From Gymnopus androsaceus JB14 (Eukaryota > Basidiomycota > Agaricomycetes > Agaricales > Omphalotaceae): a DNA stretch of 64,000 nt. Positions 11,629-23,578 of the stretch are shown piece after piece. The notes below the pieces were generated by a model. The model did no database searches. It was given only the letters and a program-made list of their open reading frames with translations, and had not been told where the DNA came from. Each line of letters opens with the position of its first letter. Within the stretch, counting starts at the first letter, position 1. Where the stretch lies: positions 62,001-126,000 of the forward strand of contig ML769492.1 of the NCBI GenBank assembly GCA_009733575.1, read 5' to 3'. The position numbers and the translations under genes were made by a program.

Positions 11629-14297
11629 ATGGCTGAGACGTTACTGGCCATATTGCTCGTAAATTCATCAGCCAAAGGGTCTACTCTAGTTTACCACTAC
11701 CCGCCAGACCCAGTAGTACCCCCTCGGCTCAGACGTGCTCTTCCAGTTGACCTTGCAGCTTCTAGCCATCCTCCAGTTTCTCGTGGCCAGAAATACGAAA
11801 TCGATCCTTCATATAGATGGGAACGAACCAATTCTTCCAACCGGGATAGATCTTTATCCTATACACAGTCTCCTTCCTCCGGAAGAAACACTCCCACAGC
11901 AAAGGAACTAGACGAGCTCGATGACCAGGAAATTCGCGACAAAGGCAAGTATCAAAATATATTCGGGTACTCATCCGAATTCCTTGCCAGTATACTTTGC
12001 CCAAACACGTCGATGTGCCATGAAAAATTCCAGCTAATAGTCGACGACCTGGCTTTTATCGGTCATCCTGTCTGTGCAGATTCCGATGATGTATGGCGCT
12101 TCAAGTCCGAAAAATTGCATAAACACTAACTCGTCATCCAGAGGTCGGAATTCTGGAAATCGTGGCACAGAATCTGGTTCTGCTAGTCCTGCTTTGCGAA
12201 GTTTGTCCGCGGACAAGGAAAAGGAGAAGCACTCGGCGTCGAGAGGGCCTTCAACGAAGGGTGCATGGCTGCATACGTTCCATTTCGTTCTGGTCCTCGA
12301 CTTGCCGGATCCTTCGTCCTCTGCGTCTGGGAACGTGACCAAGTACTTTGATATATTGTACGACCAGATTGCGTTCATTGTCGCTGCCGTATTATTCCAG
12401 GAGCAAGTGCTGTCGAATTTTGTGGAAGAGGAATGTGACCGTTTAGGGTCCCTGAAGGATGAATGTATTCGTAAAGGCAAGTGTATTTTCCTTTGCTTCA
12501 ATGGACGTAGTTATCTAAGCAAACCTATAGGCGAGCCTTATTCTCAATTTTCTGACCAGGCTTTGGAGGTCTCTTCCGTCGCTGCTTCAATGAAAGCACT
12601 CTACGATGCCATAAAATCTTCGTCTGTGGCATACCTCTCTATCCACGAGCTTCCGCTGGAGTTGCAGCTTCCTCCGTACCTTGACAACCTGCTTCATAGT
12701 GAGGAAGACAACGAACTGGACATTTTCGATGCTGACGCTAATGATGAGGCGGCCGAGCTCTGGGGCCCAGAGATGAGCTTTGGTTGGCAATTACCAGCAG
12801 CTAGCACCTTGGAAGAGCTTGCTTCTGCTGGACGATATCGACAGCGAAGAAGGCGAAGAAATATTCGCCAATCTACGGAGCCCTTATGTCACACCCGATG
12901 ATAGAGTCATTGTCGAGGGCCTTGTAAGATTTTTGGATACAGCTACTGTGACATTATCGTTCGTGGCGCGCATTTCTTTTGCTTTACTGAACTGATGCTG
13001 ATTATTCATATAGGCTCGCGGATCTGGCTAGTTTGTTGGATTGGGACCTCGAAACACAAGTGTTCCCTACAGTTCCGATGGCTCGTTCAGCATCGAAAAG
13101 CAAAGTAGTTGATATCGTCAACGGTAGTCTGAAGACCGTTTTCACCCTTCCTGCAAAATTCAGTCGTCCGTAAGTATCGTATTTTGTATCTATTTTACCT
13201 GTACAATCGATTGACCATATCTCTCAGTCTATCCGAATTAACCACAGAATTCGAGAAAGCCTTTCCGCCTGCCTTAACCATATCCTCCCATCCTTTACAC
13301 CCTCTCAGTCTCCCAGAAATCCTCTCAACCATATCTACATCCTCTGCTAAAGAAACCGGCGGGAATCACTTTTTCGCCTCTGTTGTCCAAGCGAAAGAGC
13401 TAATCCCACTGTATCACCAAGTGATCATATGGATGCTCAAACGCGATATGCTTATCGTTCTGCATTTAAGGATCAGGATTGTTGCGACGCCGGACGTTAA
13501 GCGGTTGGTGAAAGAGCATGATGCCAAACGGATTCAAACGAAAAAGAAGACCATTGCGACGACAGCGAAGGAAAACAACGGACAGGGAGGTGAACGTGGC
13601 CGAAAGCGGGGTGCTGCGTTACGTTCTGATTTGGAAGGAGATGCTGAAGGTCAAGATCGGGTCTCCGAGAAGGAGAAGAACGGCCAGGGTATCGCTTGGC
13701 TCTCACTTTCCCCAAAAAGCGCACGAAAGTACTCGCGGAGCGGAGCACGAGTTCCTTCGAGGTCGAGTGATTCTGGGCAAAGCAAGTTGAGTGAGCTGAT
13801 TATAGAGGGGGACGATGACGATGACGATGACGATGAAGAACAAGAAGAACAAGATGACCGTGTTCAAGTTGGCAAAGACGAAGAGGAGGATGAAGATGAA
13901 GAGACAGAAGGGGAGGCGGGATTGGAGGATGTTCCCTCTATGATCAATGATCCTGGACGAGCGACAACGAGACAACGTCGTTGGCTCACTGTCATGTCGT
14001 TGGGAAAGGATCCAAACGTCGCAAGGCGGTTCGAACTGTGAGTTTTATCGGCTCATTATAATTTACTGACCGACTAACTGCTTTCCTTTCCGTTTCGCTC
14101 CTTAGGATCAACCAGTATTTCGACGGAAAGACTACCGATGATGAGATATTGTACCGGGCTGAGATCACGAAGAAGCAGCTGAGGGAGGTGCTTCATCATT
14201 ATGATGAATTTGTAAGTGTTCAGTCTGTTTTCTTTCGTCGTACTTCAACGTTGACCTCTCTATCTTGCAGCTGCAGACCTTTCTGCATCCTTCGTAA
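11629..14297 (+). CDS. NPR3: Nitrogen permease regulator 3, SEACIT/GATOR1 subunit
   Basis: Npr3 forms a heterodimer with Npr2 in the GATOR1/SEACIT complex, which restrains TORC1 under amino-acid shortage at the vacuole. The start ATG gives MAETLLAILLVNSSAKGSTL, the typical longin-like N-terminus. Hallmarks follow: GKYQNIFGYSSEFLA, DDLAFIGHPV, HTFHFVLVLDLP, SLLLLDDIDS, LADLASLLDWDLE, VFTLPAKF, HFFASVVQAKELIPLYHQV, MLKRDMLIVLHLRIRIVATP, and the C-terminal INQYFDGKTTDDEILYRAEI plus LQTFLHPS before TAA 14295-14297. An acidic simple repeat (Asp-rich, 13810-13840) lies in the variable linker. Two single-base disruptions are apparent: an extra A in the run at 12110-12114 and an extra G near 12800. 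Without them the conserved reading would be continuous. They may be assembly errors. Family assignment is firm. Confidence 0.9.
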
Positions 14298-14359
14298 AAT
14301 CGTCTGCAAGATAGTTAGCAGATCCTTGCTAAGGTGGTATCAAATACAATACAATGATT

Positions 14360-14765
14360 TTAGTGGTACAAGCTAGTCGGTAATAGCATGGGCTTGGAGA
14401 AGACCCAAATGAGCTCATCTTTATGGTATATACATATTGTATACATACTTAGACTAGCGTTTTCTAGTAGCATTTTCAACGACTCTGCGGTTATTGGGCC
14501 ACCTGCTTCCAAAAGAAGGACCTTGAAATTCACATTCTCGGAAAGCCGATTGGCCACAACAGCACCTGCTGTTCCTCCTATGCAGAAATTATAGGAACAA
14601 AACTTGACATTGGATGAAGAACTTGCCTCCTAGATCATAGTCAGTTGGTGGAACATCTTGGATATGTTCAAACAGAGCAGCGAAGACATATAACTGAGGC
14701 TGAAGAAAGATTAAGAGGAGAAAAGAGACGAATGAAGGAAGCAATGTCCTGACTACCACTTCCAT
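14360..14765 (-). pseudogene. Truncated GMC oxidoreductase (N-terminal fragment)
   Basis: ATG at 14763-14765 starts a signal-peptide-like N-terminus (LLPSFVSFLLLIFLQPQLYV). DVPPTDYDL follows, then a GC-AG intron (gcaagt..gcatag), then GGGTAGAVVANRLSE..FKVLLLEAGG. That is the FAD-binding Rossmann motif of aryl-alcohol-oxidase-like GMC enzymes. The usual residues between DYD and GGGTAG are short by about three. After LLLEAGG the family sequence degenerates within 40 residues and ends. No other GMC exon is visible downstream. It is a relic or a partial duplicate. Confidence 0.7.
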
Positions 14766-15618
14766 TTCGTGTGGGAGTCTTTTTCTTTGTCTTATTGGAC
14801 TCGGAGTTGATATACTATCCATCTGTAGGATTAGCTGTCCAGGGAACTGACGCGGAATTTGCGAGTAGACAAAACAGTGGAGGCAGCATGAAGAAATGCA
14901 TAACTATTCTAACAGAGAGAATGCTTTGTCCCTGAGTTCGAAGGGTATTCGAACGCTAACAACGGTATAGTCCGTTTGATTCACTAGCGGATCTACTGGC
15001 AGAGCCTACTAAAGGGGGATTCCGAGTTTACAGTTCCTTGTAGTACCGGACAAAGTCGTTAGGAAATCAACAGATTTGTGATCCTGTAATCTTCGAGAAG
15101 GTTGATTTTTTGGCAGCTAATTTGGAAGGCTTAAGGACTTCGACGTGAGTCGTAGCTTTAGACAATAAAGAAGTTTGTGATACGTTGAGAGCGAAGTGCG
15201 GTTGCCACAAAACGGAGGGTATTTGTGCACGCTCGCAAAGAGGTAGGTGCATGTCGGTGCGAAGCAAGAGTCTTTACTATTAGGAAGCGTGGTAGCACCC
15301 AGTCCACCCAGTTCAGAGCTAAAACGATCATGACACTACGCGTTTTCTATGCCGGCCGAAGCTCGTTAGAATGGTCAAGTGCACTCAAAGAATTTGTTGG
15401 TGAGTTGTGACTTTGCAGCCGGCAGCCTTCAGCCAGGTTTCCGACCTCTTCAATGCACCAGTCCAACAAGACTTCGCTTACTCATTTCATCGGCACATAG
15501 CTCGACGGGCAAACAAGATAATGGCCGGAAAAAACGTGTTGGAGGTGCATAGTGCATACGTATCATACCGAGCATGTAGAGGTGTAGAGGTAGAAATAAG
15601 TCATGGAGGAGAATGCGT
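14766..15618. other. Intergenic, no gene seen
   Basis: Short ORFs only, without splice support, between the GMC relic and the 3' end of RPL11. Confidence 0.45.
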
Positions 15619-16312
15619 TTATTTCTAGAGAGAAAGACAGAGTTAAAATCGTGAATGAAAGTACAAGAATTAAGGAAAGACTCACCAGGATGATACCGTC
15701 GAATCTTTGTTTGAACCAGGCCATCGTATCCTCCTTTTTAATACGATGCTGGAATCCAACGCGAGCCTTCTTCTGCTTCCTCCTGGCCACTCGGGCACCT
15801 GGCCTACCCATGACCACGTAGAAATCCATTCCGAAGATACCGATACCAGGGTCATATCTGGCACCCAAATCAATGTGTTCTTGAATACCAAAACCAAAGT
15901 TGCCAGTTTCCGAAAAGTTCCTTCGTCGCAGCTCATACTCCTTGACCTTTAACCCCCGCTCAAGAATCTCCTCTGCCTTTGGTCCACGGATAGTAACATG
16001 AACGGCAATCTTTTCGTTACGACGAATACCAAAGGTTCGGACGGTGTAACGTGCTTTTGAGGTGACCGGTGTTTGTCCGGTAAGCTGTTCGAGGACCTTG
16101 GAGGCTCGGGTAAGACGATCACCAGATTCACCAACAGAGATGTCTGAGAAATTATAAGAATACTGTCATTTAATCGGAAAAAAAAAAGTACGCACTAATG
16201 ACCAGCTTGTCAATGCGAGGCTCTTTCATAACATTTGTCGGTGTCGTTTTTTGGTCGGCCTAATTCCAAGGCATTAGAGACAAACGATTAGAGAGAACCA
16301 TTAACCAACCAT
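15619..16312 (-). CDS. RPL11: 60S ribosomal protein L11 (uL5)
   Basis: uL5 binds the 5S rRNA as part of the large-subunit central protuberance. Four exons encode 176 aa: 16310-16312 (only the ATG), 16196-16259, 15686-16143, and a last exon coding Lys plus stop at 15619-15624. The protein is near-invariant: [108 protein letters not shown]. Length matches the family. Single-codon first and last exons are common in fungal ribosomal genes. No damage is seen. Confidence 0.96.
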
Positions 16313-17669
16313 TTTTTGGGAATATTGCTGTCGCTCGACTTGAGATAATGTGGTGAGATGGATTGAGAACGAGCCACTGACTCAGCTACTGCATAGTTTT
16401 TTCCCACCTTGATAAGATAGATACGGGCGCTTCTTTTTAGCGCTCGCTCTTAAATATCCGAAGTTATCTCCCTGTCATCACCACTACTCATTTATTAACG
16501 TTCTCTGGCTCTTTCAATCATCAATGAGTATTACACACCTCCTATTTGGTCCTGAGCTCGCGTATCAGCTGAATGATTTCCGTTGCTCGGTGCTGTGAAT
16601 TCCGGTACTGCTGACGACGAAGCAGGGTTCCGTCGATGATTGCACGCCCGCGCACGGGTTTGACTACAGGGTTCCAAACTTCGGAGTGCGTTTTGTCCGG
16701 GGGATCCCTGACTTCCTCTTCCCAAATCAAGCAAGCCCATGTCTTGGGCGTGTTGAACGGTTGCTGTTGTTGTCAAATGAAGAGCCTCTCCTCACCCACC
16801 ACTTCACCGAATCTCCTATCTTCAATCATAGGCATTTCCACCCGAGGCCGTCTCATATTCAAACTGGCTATTCTACACTGGCTACTCATGGGGCAGTATT
16901 ACCGGGTCGCAAGGATGCACGCTGCCATTCTTCCGTACCATGCAGTTTACACGATTATCAGCCCAGTATCGTGCATGTAAGATCTTCACTGCCAATCCCT
17001 AGCTGAAACAACCACCCTCTTTCCGATTCTTTGTAGGGTTTAATGTTAGCTGAAAATCACCCTGGAGGGCCACAAACCGACAGCCATAGGTCCGCATTCA
17101 AACCTCCCCGTTCTACCGGTGACTCAGGTACAATTTCCTGCTGTTGTTTACCGAGATTGGTACGAGAATGCAAGTGTTTTTGGCAACTTTCCTTTCCGCC
17201 ATCTAATGATTGTATTGACGTCGAATCGTCGACATCTTGGAACCGCGTTACCGTAGGTTGGCCCCTTTTGCAGAATGTCGACTGAGCTATCCTTTAGTAG
17301 TTTTATTAGCCCTTCTCCTCAAAGTAAAAGTCCTCAAAGTATAAGTCTGCGGACGAGTCATACATAGTCTTAACTGAGCTAGGTTCATGGATCATGATCC
17401 AGAGCCCAGTCGCGACTGGCCGAAAAGGACCCCTGCGTGGCGCACACTTCCGGATAAGCGCTCCCCGGTGTGTTCGGTAAGGAATCTCAATCTGCCTCGG
17501 TTAAGGTCAAGATTTCTCTAGACCTCTTAAATAAACCCTACTTCCTAAACATGTCATTATAATTTTTCGGTTTTTCGGTGGCTACCGGAAATTGATACCT
17601 GTCCTTTCCGTGTTTGCATATAAAGCGTGTTGGGGTTCTAAACCTGACACTTCACTGTCTCCTTCTAAT
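16313..17669. other. Intergenic, no gene seen
   Basis: Holds the presumed RPL11 promoter at its left side. ORFs at 16636-17006 and 17043-17285 show no conserved pattern or splicing. Confidence 0.45.
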
Positions 17670-18712
17670 ATGCCTACCTGCAACATCTGTATAGACACTC
17701 TCAAAGAGCCTGTGTCTCTTCCTTGTGGTAAGTATAAAGATTATCTGGCCGAGACCTTATTAACTTGGTTTACTGTAGGACATGTATTCTGCGCTGCGTG
17801 CATTGTTCGCGCCGTAAATACGATTAAACCCCCTACCACCATACAACCTTGTCCCACGTGTAGGACGATGTACTCGATTGGTGAGTAAACCTGCTCATCG
17901 TTACATCACCACGAACTAACGATATACCGCAGTCCACGTAGACCCCTCAATGGTCCCCCACTCCATACGTCCTCATGTAGTTCCCAGCATCCGTAGACTT
18001 TATCTAGAAGAAGCAAACACGCAATCCTCGCCATCTCCACCCGCGGCCGTCTCGGAATGCGGGCGACTGGCCGCGGAGAATGGGACCCTGCGGGCGAATT
18101 GCGATATTTGGAAGAGACGAGCAGAGCTCCATGCCGCAGCTACCATCGGACTATTAAATTTTGCTCGAGTGGCAAGGGCATGTACTGAACAGCTGAAGCA
18201 CGAGAAAGATGAGCTCCGGCGGCAATGTACCTTGTTAAAGAGAAAACTGGAAGTAGAAGAGTTCGTATATTGGTTATATCCTTTCTGGCGTACTGTTCAA
18301 GCTAACCCTCTTGTCGCTTAGGTCGTTTTCCTTTTCTGCCTCTGCCTCTGCCTCTGCCTCTTCCTCTATCATGACCTCCGATAAATGGGATCATGTCTCC
18401 AATTTGGCCCCTGACTTGTTCCCGAATCCTGGTGGTCTCAGCAGCGAGGATGCTGCGCTTCTCCCATCTGCTTATGCACCGTGTCCTGTCGGACAGTTCT
18501 CTGTCCCTACTAGGGCTACTTCTTCAGCCCCGGTTGGTTCACGGCAAGGTGCCACCATCTCAATGATACCACCACCAGAACAAAATCTACCGCCATCCTT
18601 GAAGCGGCGCAAAACATCAGATTCTAACAAATCTTCTGAATCCGAATCCGAGCCCGAACAACGGATAGCTCCTCGGCGGTCTCTCAGGAAAAGAAAAGCA
18701 GTTGTCTCATGA
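17670..18712 (+). CDS. RING finger protein with coiled coil (putative E3 ubiquitin ligase)
   Basis: The start ATG at 17670 opens directly into a C3HC4 RING: CNIC, CGHVFCAAC, CPTC. The RING is split by an intron after the codon for SLPC (gtaagt..tgtag). Introns also follow IGE (gtgagt..cgcag) and LEVEE (gttcgt..gcttag). After the RING come an IRRLYLEE segment, a predicted coiled coil (residues about 120-190: CGRLAAENGTLRANCDIWKR, EQLKHEKDELRRQCTLLKRK), a Ser/Ala simple repeat, and a basic C-terminus (PRRSLRKRKAVVS) that looks like a nuclear signal. RING proteins transfer ubiquitin from an E2; the substrate is unknown. Confidence 0.8.
18335..18360 (+). repeat. (TCTGCC)n microsatellite inside the RING gene
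   Basis: About four tandem copies of a hexamer encode alternating Ser-Ala just after the last intron, so length changes would stay in frame. Confidence 0.8.
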
Positions 18713-19231
18713 CATTCTTTGTTTAATTTTTGCATTCCCAATCCTCAGATCTACGTACAGTACATCATCATCTTTTTTGCATTCCCATTTGCGCATTTGT
18801 ATTCATCTTTCATCTTAATGACCTTGTAAATTTCGCAACTGTACAATATGTATGCCGCTGCCGCGCGCGCGGTGTTTGCAAGCGTTCTTGATCAACGCGT
18901 TTGTTGCTTGGTTCATTCCATTTGTGCGGTACTGCGGCTATTCTGTTGCCAGGATTCAATGGGAGCAGTAAGCAAGTAGATGAATGGACGGATAAACCGC
19001 TTGAATGACAAGAAGGCTAAGTTAACAGGAATCAGAATCGTAAGCAGACGGACGGATAAATTTCTTGCATTACAGTCCTAACTATAACGAAAATGTAACG
19101 TACTGTATATGAATACAAGCGAAGCAAACACGCCAATGTCCCAAGAGATGCACTAAGTATGAAGGATACGCTATCAGTACATGTATAAAAATATGGGTAA
19201 GATAAAAGATGAATGACGCAGAAGATCATCC
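18713..19231. other. Convergent 3' flanks, no gene seen
   Basis: The stop codons of the RING gene and VTI1 face each other across this stretch. A short GC-rich tract (ccgcgcgcgcgg) lies near 18862. No terminator signal is distinct. Confidence 0.45.
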
Positions 19232-20125
19232 TTAGCGGCGGTGATATATGAGTTTGAAGTAAAGAATAAGAACGACGACGGCAATAAGTACGAGGACGAT
19301 TCCTGCGATGATGAACCGTTGCTTGTGCATTCTGAAGATCTTCATGAGCAAAATAGCAAAGGATAAACGGAACCTGGTCCAACATACTGTCGTATCATCT
19401 TGTGTATTGTCCCGGAAGCACGGTCAATCGAGGCGTCTGCTTGATTTAGCTAAAAGGAGATCATTTAGATACAGAAACCATGAATTGCACAGCGACTTAC
19501 GGTATTAGAAGTGTTCTCGATCTGTTCCCTTTGCCTCCTCAGCGACACAAGAATATCTGCACCGATGTCTTCCGTCTCTAGGGCCAGTCTGGTGGAGTTT
19601 TCCAGCCTTCGGCTTCCATCTGAAAGGGTCTGGTGTCCCGCAAGCAATCTTGTCCTTTCATTAGCACGCTCGTCGTACGGATCGTCTGACCTCGGTGCGT
19701 CGAAACGGATATTGGCCCGAGAAGTTTGGGCATGCTCATCCTTTGCAATCTTCTTGTATCGGTTAAGGTCGAGTTTGGCTTGCTTTAGACGGGTCGTGTA
19801 TTGCGAACGGCCGGAAGTAGGGATCCCCTGAATTTCGGACTCAAGTTGAGATATCTGTGAGTGACAAGTTATTAGTGATTCCGAGAAAGGACCATTCAAC
19901 TTGCTATATCATCGGCCTCATCCAGCTCGATTTCTACTCGACGAAGTGTGGCTTTGCGTTGTTCTGTAATCACGAAGAATTGAACATCTTTGCGCACAAG
20001 ACCAAAGCCAGCAACATACCTCCTCGTTGCTCTGGCACATCTTTCTCCAGTTTTGTTCGTACAGAGCCAATCAACTGTTGATAATCTTGGTGGTAAGCGT
20101 CGAACAGACTCTCTGGAGTGGACAT
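19232..20125 (-). CDS. VTI1: Vesicle SNARE Vti1 (Qb-SNARE)
   Basis: Vti1 is the Qb-SNARE for traffic to the cis-Golgi, endosome and vacuole. It starts MSTPESLFDAYHQDYQQLIG, followed by the Habc-like helices (ATLRRVEIELDEADDIISQL, YTTRLKQAKLDLNRYKKIAK). The SNARE helix (LVSLRRQREQIENTSNTLNQ, ADASIDRASGTIHKMIR) comes next, then a C-terminal membrane anchor (FIIAGIVLVLIAVVVLILYF) ending IYHRR at TAA 19232-19234. The second intron (19855-19904) is GC-AG; without it the conserved EADDIISQLE reading is lost. Size and domain order match the family. Confidence 0.92.
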
Positions 20126-20584
20126 TGTCGTGACCGTTGTTGGCAAGAGACGAAATGCCGCAGGCAATTGAATTATGCCTTTGAACTCGAACCGGCTATT
20201 TTCATGCTCATTCCTTTCTCCAACCATGAATCGAACCACGCTCTATCCTTCAAGTCCCTCAAGTCCATGACCAAATAGCCCAAGAAACGGGGGCCTCAAG
20301 ACTCGATTTTTTCAAAATCATGTTAGTCACCAGTGACGCAAGTCATTTCCAGCCTCCAACTGAGGGCTCCACTTATGAGTGCATCAGGCACACTAGCATT
20401 CATTCATCTCGACCCCATTTTCCAGCAAAAGAAATTCGCTGCATCAGGTCAACATACTCTAGAACGTTGTATCTTCAAATTGCATAAAACATCACATCAC
20501 CAAGCATCACCATGATATCACCTTTTAGGGTGGCGCAAAAGTATTTAAAGACGATAGTGTACGTCGGTTCCATCTCAAAACATC

Positions 20585-21538
20585 ATGTCTGAAATCGATA
20601 TCCAAGATATGCGCGACCCCAACACCGCTGCGACTCCTCCACCCGAAGTAACTGAGAATCAGAACCAGAAGGGACCGCAAAGCGACACCACGGACGACCG
20701 CAATGACGAACAGATCAAGCAGGACGCTGAGCTTGCTGAACGTTTGTCAAGGCTTATCGAGGATGCCAATTCGCGAGTGGTTCCGCTCTGCAAGATGATT
20801 CGCAAGGTATGTCATTTACATTCTCATAGACTGCCCTGTTGATCAAAGTATCTGTCTGTTCTAGCATATCGAAAACATGGGAGGCGAAGAAAGAAGATGA
20901 CCGCGATGAGGATGAACTCGGTTAAACAGGTCAAGCCTCTCCTTCAACAAGCCGAGAAAATCCTCAGCGAGACTATGGGGATGATTAAAGGCGCGGACCC
21001 GGACAATCGCCTGTCCGATAAAGCCAAGCGTCATGCGCAGACTCATAGAGCTACTCCTGAGGAGCAAAGACTCGCTGAAGCACTCAAAGTGGTGAGCTCT
21101 ATTTGCACCAATTCAATGGGGATGCTCCTAACGCTTCTTAGTTGCTCGAAGAAGTAGGTGGTACGATCGAGTGGGCCAGGGATAAGCTGGATAGTTTCCC
21201 GAAAGCGAAGAGGGATCTTGGTCCTCTGCTCGATGCTCTTGGCCGTACGCAGCTTTCTTTTCTATCATACCTGAATGCAAGAGGCTGATAGTAACCCATA
21301 GAACCGCTCACTCAAATTGTTGGAGGTGTCGGCCTTTTGCTAGCCGGTGTGCTGAATCTTCTCGGAAACATATTGAGTGGTCTGGGTCTCGACAGTTTGT
21401 TGAAGGGAATTGTTGCAGCGACGGTAGGCTATAGTTCTATTTACTCTTTTGATGCAAGCCTAACGGGATGCGTTGCAGGGTTTGGACAAGATTTACAACG
21501 GCCTTGGTCTCGGCAAATGGTTGAACTCGAAGCCTTAA
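20585..21538 (+). CDS. DUF6987-type fungal protein, apparently frameshifted twice
   Basis: The product is conserved in fungi and of unknown function. Recognised pieces are MSEIDIQDMRDP, ANSRVVPLCKMIRK, VKQVKPLLQQAEKILSETMG, ADPDNRLSDKAKRHAQTHRA, GGTIEWARDKLDSFPKAKRD, and a hydrophobic Gly/Leu-rich end (LTQIVGGVGLLLAGVLNLLG, LGLDSLLKGIVAATGLDKIY, NGLGLGKWLN), with stop at 21536-21538. Introns of about 50 nt interrupt it. In the exon starting HIENM, conserved reading needs one G fewer at 20879-20881 and one G fewer at 20920-20921. Each extra base shifts the frame. Either the assembly has indel errors or this allele is broken. The DUF number is from memory. Confidence 0.8.
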
Positions 21539-21675
21539 TCAGAAGCTATATTATAAACAAGTAAAATTTATTTTGGACATTTTGGACTAGAGCTGTACTG
21601 TTACTACTGTATACACCCGGTTTTGAGTATGTACTTACTAGGACGCTTATGGTACTCAAATATCATCGCTATCTT

Positions 21676-22458
21676 GAAACCAAATGCACTCATTAAGAGC
21701 ACACGTAAATCCTGTTCGACATAATCCACTCATTTCCTCCCGGCCCTCTTTATTTCCTTCGTCTTCTCCCTGTCCATCGCCTTTTCCTCCGCCCTTTCGC
21801 TTTCTAAAGAGCCAAAAACGCGCTTCATACGTTCATTATAGCTTCTATCCTTCTCCTTCTGTTTCGCTTGCTCTACTCCCGCAAGGAATCTCGCATCTTT
21901 CCGTAGCTCCCTAATCGCACCCTTGCGTTCCTTCTTGTACTCTTCCCGAAGCTTGGCTGCTTCGTTTCGTTCCCTATCAGGATCCTGGTTTCTCAAGTAC
22001 GATGAAGACGTGGTATCGAATTTGGGAACGTACTATGATGCGGGAAATTAAAATTGGGAATGGCTTTGTGTGCTTGGAGAAGGAGGGGTCGTTGGGATTG
22101 ACGAACGAATTCGAGCAGTCGCTAGATCATTTCTGGGGATGACTTGGCTTTGGCCTGCGCGATACATATGCATGTTAGTGGGAAGAGAAAGTAGAGACGG
22201 GAAAATGCAGCCTAGTAATTAAATTTGTAATTCGAGATTTGATAAAATCTAGGCTATGGGATCGAATGCTTCGACAAAGGCCTCTAAAATCTTTCAGTAA
22301 ATCCGCATAGCGGCCCAATAAATCCAACGAAAGCGACAAAAGATTTAATTTTGACGCATCGTTGAGATCCTCACTAGCCTGAGTGAGACGAGCACCGGAA
22401 TCAGGTTTCTGAATTTTTAACCCTTTCGCACTTTTCAACATCCAGAGCCAATTACTTT
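21676..22458 (-). pseudogene. Truncated duplicate of the NOP14 3' end
   Basis: The sequence is closely similar to 26237-27010 in the same orientation. The C-terminal ORF ([20 protein letters not shown] ... AMDREKTKE) and the upstream exon ([30 protein letters not shown]) both recur. Homology stops abruptly near 22458, inside what is coding sequence in NOP14. Relative to NOP14 it has small indels, for example near 22286 where the reading becomes DFRGLCRSIRS. It has no start or upstream exons, so it is a non-functional partial copy about 4.5 kb from its source. Confidence 0.88.
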
Positions 22459-22520
22459 AAGTATACGTATCAATATCAATATCATAGTTTAAGAAAATTA
22501 CGTTTAAGAAAATTACGATG

Positions 22521-23393
22521 TCAAAGCGGATCCTCCTCGATAGACTTTGTTGGTCCCTTCATGTCTTCTTCCGGTCCAAGGACGCCCTTATCATCGATGA
22601 AAAAAGCCAAAACACTGGTCACGTCTGGGCTGGCCAGCAACGCTGGTTTCTCGGTTAGTTCCCAAGTACTCTCCTCATCGTCCCACCAACTCTTATATCT
22701 TATTTTAGCCCTGCGAGCGAGATCCCTTATCGTGACCCCATTATATTTTTTGGCCAACTGCCGAGCTCCTGTCTGGGAATGCACGGTGTTTGGTTTGGTG
22801 CCACTTTCGCTGCTGAAGAAGATCGCTGGCTAGCAGCCACCATAGTCTTATTTTCTATGAGCCAATTTATGAAATCCAGCGCTTTTCTGTCAGATTAACC
22901 AGAGACATTAGATGGAATTTGTGGTATAGAGGATAGTGACCTACGGGTGTAGCTCATAGTCGTCCGAGTCGGCATAGTAGTCGTTGGAGGATAGCTGGTC
23001 TACATGGAACATCGTCAATGGATTCTCGAGACTAGATAGCTGGCCAAGGCGAAGGCTACCGAAGTTTTGATATCATAGATATCATAAATAAGATTGGCTG
23101 ACGTTGTGCGATTGGTGTAAGATACCCATCATCCTAACGCTCATCATGCACCGACTTCCCAAGGTCGTACGTCCAGTTCTCCTTAATACTTGTCGAATGT
23201 TAACCGTGAGCTCATCCGATTCGTCTCCCGTGGTTAAAGTCAGTCTTACCTCCGTAATACCTGTGCTCCTACTAAAGTTAAAATGTCCATTCAGAACTTC
23301 AAAGACTGGAAAGTCAAGCACCATCCCCCTCCCGATACCCACATTGTAACCTTCACAAACCGAAGCTGAACTACCACAGCTACTTTGCACCAA
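22521..23393 (-). CDS. Uncharacterised, possibly broken multi-exon gene
   Basis: Three minus-strand pieces look coding. They are 23393-23100 (GMVLDFPVFEVLNGHFNFSR, LTTGDESDELTVNIRQVLRR), about 23040-22955 (LSSLENPLTMFHVDQLSSND then YYADSDDYELHP), and 22905-22521 (KALDFINWLIENKTMVAASQ; ARQLAKKYNGVTIRDLARRA; stop at 22521). The second and third join in phase across an intron starting gtaggt. Within the third piece the frame must change near 22800, so the gene is damaged or misread. No family is recognised. Confidence 0.35.
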
Positions 23394-23578
23394 TAGGCTA
23401 TACGCCTGAAGAGATCCTACAATTCCCTGGAGCGAAGAAATGCCTAGGGACAGTGGAGAAGGTGAAAGAGTGCATTGAGAGAAGGGAAAGGCTGGGGATT
23501 TACAGGGCTAAGACTAAAACCGTATGGAAGAGGAAACCCGGATCCAACGAGTTGTTCGACACTGGCATTCCTTTATAG
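23342..23578 (+). CDS. Possible 3' exon of an uncharacterised gene
   Basis: An open frame (YHSYFAPIGYTPEEILQFPG, VKECIERRERLGIYRAKTKT) ends at TAG 23576-23578 and has protein-like composition. Upstream exons are not identified. It partly overlaps the antisense pieces listed just to its left, so at most one of the two is right in the overlap. Confidence 0.3.
   Translation, partial: HCNLHKPKLNYHSYFAPIGYTPEEILQFPGAKKCLGTVEKVKECIERRERLGIYRAKTKTVWKRKPGSNELFDTGIPL

Noticed and set aside
16636..17006. Plus-strand ORFs of about 110 aa
   Set aside because: No conserved pattern and no consistent splice sites; likely chance.
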